The notes under the pieces are model-generated. The model had not been told where the DNA came from, did no database searches, and was given only the letters and a program-made list of their open reading frames with translations. A program made the position numbers and the translations under genes. A DNA stretch of 64,000 nt, from the NCBI GenBank assembly GCA_035499295.1, contig DATJZG010000018.1, positions 1 to 64,000 of the forward strand, in the 5' to 3' direction. Source of the DNA: DATJZG01 sp035499295 (GTDB taxonomy: Bacteria; Myxococcota; Myxococcia; Myxococcales; Anaeromyxobacteraceae). Shown here piece by piece: positions 58,471 through 64,000 of this stretch. Position 1 is the first letter of the stretch; every line of letters begins with the position of its first letter.

Positions 58471-60597
58471 ATGCGCATCGCCCTCACCCACAACCTCCGC
58501 CTCTCCGACTCCGAGGAGGAGGCCGAGTTCGACACCAGCGAGACCGTGGCCCTGCTCGCCGGGGCCATCGAGCGGCTCGGCCACCGCGTCGAGCGCGTCG
58601 AGGTCTCGGGACCGGCCTCGCGGACGGCCACTCGCCTCGAGGCATTCGGCCCCGACCTCATCTTCAACACCGCCGAGGGGCGGCGCGGGCGCTTCCGTGA
58701 GGCCTTCTTCCCGGCCCTCTTCGACGAACTGGGCATGCCCTACACCGGGTCGGATGCCTGGGTGCTCGCCGTCACCCTGGACAAGCAGCTCACCAAGTTG
58801 GCGCTGCAGCAGCACGGGATCCCGACGCCGCGCTGGCAGTACGTCGAGGATCCGCAGCGGCTCGTCCCCACGGCGCTGCGCTTCCCGGTCATCGTCAAGC
58901 CGAACTTCGAGGGAAGCTCGAAGGGAATTACCCAGGACTCGGTGGTCGAGGACGTCGCCCGGGCTCACGAGGCGGTCGCGGAGGCGCTGCGCCGCTATCC
59001 CGCCGGCGTGCTCGTCGAGGAGTACATCGTCGGCCGCGACATCACCGTCCCCTTCCTTGAGGTCGCCGGGGAGGAGCGGTCGGGGGTGCTGCAGCCGGTG
59101 GAGTACGTCATCGACGAGCGCGGCCGGGCCGGGCGCCGGCACGCCATCTACGACTACGAGCTCAAGACGACGCTCGACGAGTGCGTCTCGGTGCGGGCGC
59201 CGGCGCGGCTGTCGCGGGAAGAGACGACGCGGGTGCAGGGACTCGCCGCCACGGTCTTCAAGGTCCTGGGCGTGCGTGACCTGGGCCGCATCGACTTCCG
59301 CCTCGGAGACGACGGGCAGCTCTATTTCCTGGAGGTGAATGCGCTGCCCTCCCTGCAGCCCGGGGCCGGCATCTACGCGGCCGCGGCCCTGGAGGGGCTG
59401 CACGCCGACGCGGTGGTGGGCGCCGTCATCCGGAGCGCGGAGCGGCGCTGGAACCTGGAGGTGCCTCGCAGCCGCCGCGGCCGGCCGCGGCGGGCGGACC
59501 GGCTCAAGGTCGGCTTCGCCTTCAACGTGAAGCGCATCCACCCCGACCCGGCCGGCGATCAGGACGACGAGGCGGAGTACGACGCGCCCGAGACGCTGCA
59601 GGCCATCCGGGAGGCGATCGCCAGCCACGGGCACGAGGTGGTCGACCTCGAGGCGACGAGCGACCTGCCGGTGGTCCTCGCCTCCACCCCGGTGGACGTG
59701 GTCTTCAACATCGCCGAGGGCTTTCGCGGGCGCAGCCGCGAGTCGCAGGTCCCGGCCCTCCTCGAGCTCCTCGACATCCCCTACAGCGGCTCCGACCCGG
59801 CCGCGCTCTCCGTCTCGCTCGACAAGGCGCTCGCGAAGCGAATGGTGCGGACGCACGGAGTGCTGACGCCGGACTACACGGTGATGTCGACCGGCAAGGA
59901 GCGCCTCCCCCGGGAGATGCAGCGCTTCCCGCTCATCGTGAAGCCGGTGGCCGAGGGGACCTCCAAGGGGGTGACGGCGAAGAGCGTGGTCCACGACGAG
60001 GCCGAGCTCCGCGAGGTCGCCCGGGAGCTGGTGGCGAAATACCGCCAGCCCGCGCTGGTGGAGCAGTACATTGCCGGCCGGGAGTTCACCCTGGGGCTGT
60101 TGGGGGAGCGGCGCCCGCGCGTGCTGCCGGCGATGGAGATCGTCTTCCTCGACGCCGGCGACCCCACCCCCGTCTATTCCTTCGACATGAAGCAAGAGTG
60201 GAGCAAGCGCATCCGCTACGAGGTGCCGGCGAGGCTCACCGAGCGGGAGTCGGAGCGGCTCGAGCGCGCCGCCCGGGAGTGCTTCACCGCGCTCGGGTGC
60301 CGGGACGTGGCCCGCCTCGACTTCCGCATGGACGCGCAGGGGCGGGTGTTCTTCATCGAGTCGAACCCACTGCCGGGACTGGCGCCGGGGTGGAGCGATC
60401 TCGTCCTCATCGCGGAGGCCGCCGGCGTCTCCTACCGGGACCTGATCGGGGAGATCCTCTCCTTCTCCATCCGGCGGCTGCAGGAGCGCGAGCGCGAGCG
60501 CGAGAGGGCGCGCCGCGCCGCCGTGCGCGAGGCCGCGGGAGGGAACGGCGTCCGGCGCGAGGCGGGCGGCGAAGGCCTTCCGGAGGCCGAGGACTAG
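58471..60597 (+). CDS. Tandem D-Ala-D-Ala ligase-like ATP-grasp protein (two modules)
   Basis: 708 residues made of two complete Ddl-like units. Module 1 (about 1-340): IFNTAEGRRGRFREAFFPAL, MPYTGSDAWVLAVTLDKQLTK, FPVIVKPNFEGSSKGI, VLVEEYIVGRDITVPF and RIDFRLGDDGQLYFLEVNAL. Module 2 (about 350-690): VFNIAEGFRGRSRESQVPAL, IPYSGSDPAALSVSLDKALAK, FPLIVKPVAEGTSKGV, ALVEQYIAGREFTL and RLDFRMDAQGRVFFIESNPL. Both keep the ATP-binding Lys, EGxSKG loop and the D...E-x-N metal site, so both should be active. A charged coiled coil follows. Substrates are unknown; D-Ala-D-Ala or another dipeptide is possible. Confidence 0.88.
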   Translation: MRIALTHNLRLSDSEEEAEFDTSETVALLAGAIERLGHRVERVEVSGPASRTATRLEAFGPDLIFNTAEGRRGRFREAFFPALFDELGMPYTGSDAWVLAVTLDKQLTKLALQQHGIPTPRWQYVEDPQRLVPTALRFPVIVKPNFEGSSKGITQDSVVEDVARAHEAVAEALRRYPAGVLVEEYIVGRDITVPFLEVAGEERSGVLQPVEYVIDERGRAGRRHAIYDYELKTTLDECVSVRAPARLSREETTRVQGLAATVFKVLGVRDLGRIDFRLGDDGQLYFLEVNALPSLQPGAGIYAAAALEGLHADAVVGAVIRSAERRWNLEVPRSRRGRPRRADRLKVGFAFNVKRIHPDPAGDQDDEAEYDAPETLQAIREAIASHGHEVVDLEATSDLPVVLASTPVDVVFNIAEGFRGRSRESQVPALLELLDIPYSGSDPAALSVSLDKALAKRMVRTHGVLTPDYTVMSTGKERLPREMQRFPLIVKPVAEGTSKGVTAKSVVHDEAELREVARELVAKYRQPALVEQYIAGREFTLGLLGERRPRVLPAMEIVFLDAGDPTPVYSFDMKQEWSKRIRYEVPARLTERESERLERAARECFTALGCRDVARLDFRMDAQGRVFFIESNPLPGLAPGWSDLVLIAEAAGVSYRDLIGEILSFSIRRLQERERERERARRAAVREAAGGNGVRREAGGEGLPEAED

Positions 60598-60766
60598 GGT
60601 TCCACCCGGCTCCCCCCGGACCGCGCCCCTTCCGGCCGTACCTCGCTCGCGGCGTCCACCGGAGGGGCCTGGATGCGGGGTGCCCGCCGCGGATCCGCCA
60701 GCGCCTCTCCGGGCCAGGCGCGCGATTGGGCTCGAGTTTCCCTGGCCTCGGGCCGCAGGCTCCGGC

Positions 60767-60772
60767 TATGCC
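60767..60772 (+). promoter_or_regulatory. Candidate -10 of a leaderless promoter for the DmpA-like peptidase
   Basis: TATGCC, preceded by GC, 6 bases before ATG 60779. A weak hexamer but in the usual position. The 181-base gap from the ATP-grasp gene makes a separate promoter likely. Confidence 0.3.
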
Positions 60773-60778
60773 AAGGCC

Positions 60779-61906
60779 ATGGGCGAGGTGGCACGCGAGC
60801 CGCGCCGGCGCGCGCGCAACCTGGGGATCCCGCTCGGCCGGTATCGCCCGGGGCGCTGGAACGCCATCACCGACGTGGGCGGAGTCAAGGTCGGCCACTC
60901 CACGCTCATCCGCGGGTCGGGCCGCCTCGTGGTGGGCCAGGGTCCGGTCCGGACGGGGGTCACGGTCATCCTGCCGGACGCTGAGAACCTCTTCGAGGAG
61001 CGGGTGGTCGGGGGCGCGTTCATCCTGAACGGAGCCGGCGAGGTCTCCGGCATCACGCAGGTGATGGAGTGGGGGCTCATCGAGACGCCTATCCTCCTCA
61101 CCAACACCCTGTCGGTGGGCGCGGTGACCGACGCCACGGTGAAATGGATGGTGGAGCGCTTCCCGGGGATCGGGGACACCCACGACGTCATCCTCCCCCT
61201 GGTGGGCGAGTGCGACGATTCCTGGCTGAACGACGTGGCCGGGCGCCACGTCGGTGAGCTCCAGGTCCGGGAGGCCATCGCGTCGGCGAGCTCGGGGCCG
61301 GTGGCGGAGGGGAGCGTGGGCGGCGGCACCGGGATGATCACCTGCGACTTCAAGTCGGGCATCGGCACCTCGTCGCGCAAGCTCCGGGAGGCGGAGGGGG
61401 GCTTCACGGTGGGCGTGCTGGTGATGTCGAACTTCGGCCAGATGCACCAGCTCCGCATTGCCGGCCTCCCGGTCGGGGAGGCGCTGCGCGAGCGCTACGC
61501 GCAAACCCCGACGCGGCACGGCAGCTACGGCTCCCTCATCGCGGTGGTGGCCACCGACGCCCCCCTCACCAGCCACCAGCTCTCTCGCCTCGCCAAGCGC
61601 GGGGCGCTCGCGGTCGGGCGCGTGGGTTCCACCGCTCGCCACGGCTCGGGGGAGATCTTCCTCGCCTTCAGCACCGCCAACAAGGTGCCGCGGCAGACGC
61701 GCAAGATGGTGTACCGGATGAGGGTGCTGCTCGACGCCCGCATCGACCCTCTCTACGAGGCCACCATCGAGGCGACGGAGGAAGCCATCGTGAACTCGCT
61801 CTTCATGGCCGAGGACATGGAGGGAGTGAACGGGAACTTCTCGCCCGCCCTGCCGCTCGGCGAGGTGCGAGAGATGGTGGCGCGGTGGCAACCCTGGGAG
61901 AGGTAG
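60779..61906 (+). CDS. P1/DmpA family aminopeptidase (Ntn-type)
   Basis: 375 residues. DmpA and related BapA peptidases self-cleave before a nucleophilic Ser and then act on N-terminal D- or beta-amino acids. NLGIPLGRYRPGRWNAITDV and GGVKVGHSTL, GVTVILPDAEN, GGAFILNGAGEVSGITQVME, VAEGSVGGGTGMITCDFKSG and RHGSYGSLIAVVATDAPLTS match; the Gly-Ser of the last is the expected autocleavage point and Ser nucleophile. ATG 60779 chosen because the DmpA region begins a few residues later. Cytosolic (no signal peptide). It may salvage or tidy wall peptides, given the ATP-grasp neighbour; that is inference. Confidence 0.88.
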   Translation: MGEVAREPRRRARNLGIPLGRYRPGRWNAITDVGGVKVGHSTLIRGSGRLVVGQGPVRTGVTVILPDAENLFEERVVGGAFILNGAGEVSGITQVMEWGLIETPILLTNTLSVGAVTDATVKWMVERFPGIGDTHDVILPLVGECDDSWLNDVAGRHVGELQVREAIASASSGPVAEGSVGGGTGMITCDFKSGIGTSSRKLREAEGGFTVGVLVMSNFGQMHQLRIAGLPVGEALRERYAQTPTRHGSYGSLIAVVATDAPLTSHQLSRLAKRGALAVGRVGSTARHGSGEIFLAFSTANKVPRQTRKMVYRMRVLLDARIDPLYEATIEATEEAIVNSLFMAEDMEGVNGNFSPALPLGEVREMVARWQPWER

Positions 61907-61934
61907 AAGTCATGGCGCGGCAGCCCGGTCGTGC

Positions 61935-61940
61935 TATAGG
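61935..61940 (+). promoter_or_regulatory. Candidate -10 for the 36-residue basic protein
   Basis: TATAGG, preceded by GC, 44 bases before the ATG at 61979. The leader carries GAGGAGAGAGG, a strong ribosome site. The -35 is unclear. Confidence 0.4.
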
Positions 61941-61978
61941 TGACCCGCTTTCGCACGCGAACCGCCGAGGAGAGAGGA

Positions 61979-62089
61979 ATGGCACGCTCCAAGAGCAAGC
62001 ACGCCCGGATGAAGTCGACGCGCCGCCAGCGGTGGAAGAGGCGGCTCAAGACGAAGAAGGCCGCGAAGAAGGCGGCCGCGAAGAAGTAG
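61979..62089 (+). CDS. Very short Lys/Arg-rich basic protein (36 residues)
   Basis: MARSKSKHARMKSTRRQRWK opens it and the end is runs of Lys/Ala (KKAAKKAAAKK); about half of the residues are Lys or Arg, one Trp, no acidic residues. Such short, extremely basic peptides bind RNA or DNA: ribosomal-type peptides and histone H1-like tails look like this, but no exact family is claimed. The strong GAGGAGAGAGG ribosome site and the candidate promoter support expression. Its 3' end overlaps, in another frame, the possible start of the RsmB-like gene. Confidence 0.65.
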   Translation: MARSKSKHARMKSTRRQRWKRRLKTKKAAKKAAAKK

Positions 62090-63558
62090 CGCACCGGACC
62101 GCGCGCGGGCTCGCTTCGCGCACCGCGGTTTCCGCCGCCCTGGCGGCCATAGAGGCGCTCGGAGAAGGGAGGCCGCTGCGGCTGGCCCTGGGCTCGGCGC
62201 TAGCGGCGCACCCTGGGCTCGGCCCCAAGGAACGCCGGCACGCCGCCGTGGCCGCGCGCTCCGTCGCCCGCTGGCTGCGGGTGTGCGACGCCGCCCTCGT
62301 CCGCGCCCGGGCTCCGCGCTCCATCCCGGCCGACCGGGCGCTCCTCCGCTACCTCGCCTGGCGCATCGCCGTCCTGGGCGAGGCGCCGGACGCGGTGGCG
62401 CGGGCTCTGCGGTTGCCCGGGCCCAGGCGACCGCGCGCCCTCGGCGATGCCGAGCTGCGGTCGGTGGCGAGGGCGCTGCCGCGCCCAGGGCCCCTCGGGC
62501 CTCTCTCCCTGGACGCGAGCGGCCGCCTCATCCCGCCGCCGGCGGACCCCGTCACCGCTCTCGGGCTGCGCCACAGCGTTCCCGACGCACTCGTCCGCAG
62601 GATCCTCGCCGCCCTCGGGCCCGCCGAGGCCGCGGAATGCCTGGCGGCCCTGAACCGAGAACCGGTAATAACACTGCGCGTGAATGCGGCCCGCAGCTCC
62701 CGAGGCGCGGTGCTCGACGCGCTCCGCGGCGCGGGGGTGGCGGCGGAGGAGGGGACGGGCCCCCTCTCGGTCAGGGTCCGGGACCGCGCCCGCTTCTTCG
62801 ACGCTCCGGCGTTCCGGCAGGGGCTCGCCGAGGTGCAGGACGAGGGAAGTCAGGCGGTGGTGGATCTCTGCGCCCCGGCGGAGGGCGAGCGCTGGCTCGA
62901 TCTCTGCGCCGGGAGCGGCGGGAAGGCCCTGGGTCTCGCGGCGTTGGGCGCGCGAGTCACCGCCTGGGACGCGAACCCCCGGAGGCTGTCGGAGTTGCCG
63001 CGGCGGGCCCGGCGGGCCGGGCTCGAGGTCCTCGTCTCGCGAAGCGAGCCCGCGGGAACGTTCGACGGGGTGCTCGTGGACGCGCCCTGCAGCGGCTCCG
63101 GCGCTCTCGCCCGGGAACCCGACGCCCGCTGGCGGATCGACGACGCGGCCGTCTCCCGCTTCCGCGAGGGCCAGCTCGCCATCCTCGATCGGGCGGCCCC
63201 CCGGGTCCGGAAAGGGGGCCGGCTCGTGTACGCGACCTGCTCGCTCTTCAGAGAAGAGGGGGAGGAGGTGGTGGAGCGTTTCCTGGCCGGGCACGCGGGC
63301 TTCTCCCTCGCCGCAGAAACGAGGCGGTGGCCGCACCGGCAGGAAGGGGCGGGCTTCTTCATGGCGCAGGTCGAGCGCGAGGGGGCACCCGCGCTGGCGA
63401 CAGGAAGGGGGCGGCGGCGCCCGAAGGGCCGGGCGGGGCCGAAGGTCCGGACGACGCGGAGGAATCCGCGCAGGGGAGCGACAAGCCGCTTGACGGAGCA
63501 GGTGGGGCGCGTTAGAAAGCCCGCTCCTGTCGCGGACTTGGCCGCTCGGGAGAGGTAA
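62032..63558 (+). CDS. RsmB-like RNA m5C methyltransferase
   Basis: About 508 residues. NusB-like N-terminal half (SAALAAIEALGEGRPLRLAL, RRHAAVAARSVARWLRVCDA), then the NOL1/NOP2/Sun methyltransferase: FRQGLAEVQDEGSQAVVDL, RWLDLCAGSGGKALGLAALG (SAM motif I), VLVDAPCSGSGALAREPDAR (motif IV Cys) and LVYATCSLFREEGEEVVERF (motif VI Cys, the nucleophile). Both active Cys are intact. No ATG/GTG/TTG lies in frame between the short upstream gene's end and the NusB region; GTG 62032 is the nearest but overlaps that gene by 58 bases, so the start is uncertain. The Arg-rich tail (about 455-508) is atypical. Target RNA is probably 16S rRNA. Confidence 0.82.
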   Translation: MEEAAQDEEGREEGGREEVAHRTARGLASRTAVSAALAAIEALGEGRPLRLALGSALAAHPGLGPKERRHAAVAARSVARWLRVCDAALVRARAPRSIPADRALLRYLAWRIAVLGEAPDAVARALRLPGPRRPRALGDAELRSVARALPRPGPLGPLSLDASGRLIPPPADPVTALGLRHSVPDALVRRILAALGPAEAAECLAALNREPVITLRVNAARSSRGAVLDALRGAGVAAEEGTGPLSVRVRDRARFFDAPAFRQGLAEVQDEGSQAVVDLCAPAEGERWLDLCAGSGGKALGLAALGARVTAWDANPRRLSELPRRARRAGLEVLVSRSEPAGTFDGVLVDAPCSGSGALAREPDARWRIDDAAVSRFREGQLAILDRAAPRVRKGGRLVYATCSLFREEGEEVVERFLAGHAGFSLAAETRRWPHRQEGAGFFMAQVEREGAPALATGRGRRRPKGRAGPKVRTTRRNPRRGATSRLTEQVGRVRKPAPVADLAARER

Positions 63559-63837
63559 GTGACCATCCGGGAATTCCTGTTCGGGTTGAGGGACCGAATC
63601 GTCCACCGGTCGCAAGTGGGCAAGGAGAAGCTCGACGCCACCTTCGCTAGGCGCGAGCTCGACCGGCGATTCCTCGCGCTCGGTGAGAGTTACTACGAGG
63701 TCGTGCGGCAGGGCGGAGCCCACCCGGCAGAAGAGCTTCGAGAGGCGATTCGCGAGGTGGATGGGCTCGTGCAAAGGCTGGCGGCGCACCGGGAGCATCT
63801 GAAGCGCCTGGAGGAAGAGGCGGCAACGCAATCGTGA
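63559..63837 (+). CDS. Small coiled-coil protein of unknown function
   Basis: 92 residues. TIREFLFGLRDRIVHRSQVG, then KEKLDATFARRELDRRFLAL, and a long heptad-like C-terminus AIREVDGLVQRLAAHREHLK with LEEEAATQS. Almost entirely charged helix. GTG starts directly after the TAA of the methyltransferase, so it is coupled. No family recognised. Confidence 0.65.
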   Translation: MTIREFLFGLRDRIVHRSQVGKEKLDATFARRELDRRFLALGESYYEVVRQGGAHPAEELREAIREVDGLVQRLAAHREHLKRLEEEAATQS

Positions 63838-63843
63838 GATAAA

Positions 63844-63919
<76 letters not shown>

Positions 63920-63934
63920 AATGGCAGAACGAAA

Positions 63935-63974
63935 ACGGGCGGTTCGGTGGATAGCCGAGCCGCCCGTTGCTTTT
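63935..63974 (+). terminator. Rho-independent terminator after tRNA-Ala
   Basis: ACGGGCGGTTCGG pairs with CCGAGCCGCCCGT (13 bp, one G-U) around a short loop, followed within 4 bases by TTTT. Ends the tRNA transcript 15 bases after CCA. Confidence 0.88.
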
Positions 63975-64000
63975 CTGATAGCGCCGTGATCCACTTCTGA

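Noticed and set aside
61979..62089. Identity of the basic peptide with ribosomal Thx or bS22
   Set aside because: Only composition matches; no residue pattern specific to those families was seen.

Overview
The window is very GC-rich chromosomal DNA, densely packed with genes. GTG starts are frequent and many neighbouring genes overlap by 4 bases (GTGA or ATGA). Gene content points to a myxobacterium, most likely the Anaeromyxobacter group of Myxococcota. The clues are a HRDVSPQN-type Ser/Thr kinase with a PEGA tail, a MerR-like regulator paired with a sigma-region-4 protein, and class II ribonucleotide reductase. That assignment rests on family knowledge, not on a search. No phage, insertion sequence, CRISPR array or rRNA gene was seen; this is a core chromosome segment.

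Layout. 1-3.9 kb (minus): membrane protein, DUF4129, DUF4350, MoxR ATPase and the start of a DUF58 protein, a classic MoxR neighbourhood. 3.9-7.3 kb: thiS-thiG, a flavin split-barrel-like protein, thiE and a methyltransferase. 7.2-8.2 kb (minus): an exported rhodanese and a MauE-like membrane protein. 8.3-15.4 kb: queD and an AddB/AddA-type helicase-nuclease. 15.5-17.1 kb: class I aldolase, terminator, DUF507. 17.2-23.2 kb: two DUF3108 proteins, a small zinc ribbon, YggS and Maf, a GAF-GGDEF diguanylate cyclase and a PpiD-like chaperone. 23.3-27.9 kb: mreC-mreD-PBP2-rodA cell-elongation operon. 27.9-33.9 kb: thioredoxin, a hypothetical, a ccsA-like gene with hemA-hemC-hemD, and a TonB-like protein. 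33.9-37.2 kb: TruD, a small protein, a degenerate PHP protein with an RGG tail, a lipoprotein. 37.3-42.7 kb: adenosylcobalamin-dependent ribonucleotide reductase, proC, and a two-subunit flavin/iron-sulfur amine dehydrogenase. 42.8-47.6 kb: a lipoprotein and a phosphomutase-like enzyme on a shared divergent promoter, an exported TldD-like protein, a hairpin-rich stretch with a terminator, and a Ser/Thr kinase. 47.7-56.6 kb: MerR-like plus sigma-4-like regulators, purH, then purD-purE-lptF-lptG-tsaC and a DUF1015 gene. 56.6-60.6 kb: hemB, a DUF4177-like protein, an RDD protein and a 708-residue tandem ATP-grasp protein. 60.8-64 kb: a DmpA-type peptidase, a 36-residue basic protein, an RsmB-like methyltransferase, a coiled-coil protein, tRNA-Ala(GGC) and a terminator.

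How they work together. Tetrapyrrole synthesis is covered by hemA, hemC and hemD next to a cytochrome c assembly gene, with hemB elsewhere. Purine genes (purH, purD, purE) sit beside LPS transport genes (lptFG). The mre cluster supplies lateral wall growth.

Two patterns recur across the window. First, many isolated genes have a -10-like hexamer of the form G(C/G)TAnnnn only 6-10 bases before the start codon, which implies leaderless mRNAs. Second, two genes (DUF4129 and yggS) appear to start at CTG overlapping the upstream TGA. The most unusual single items are the degenerate PHP-RGG protein, the tandem ATP-grasp protein, the hairpin string at 45964-46103 and the symmetric divergent promoter at 43233-43255.
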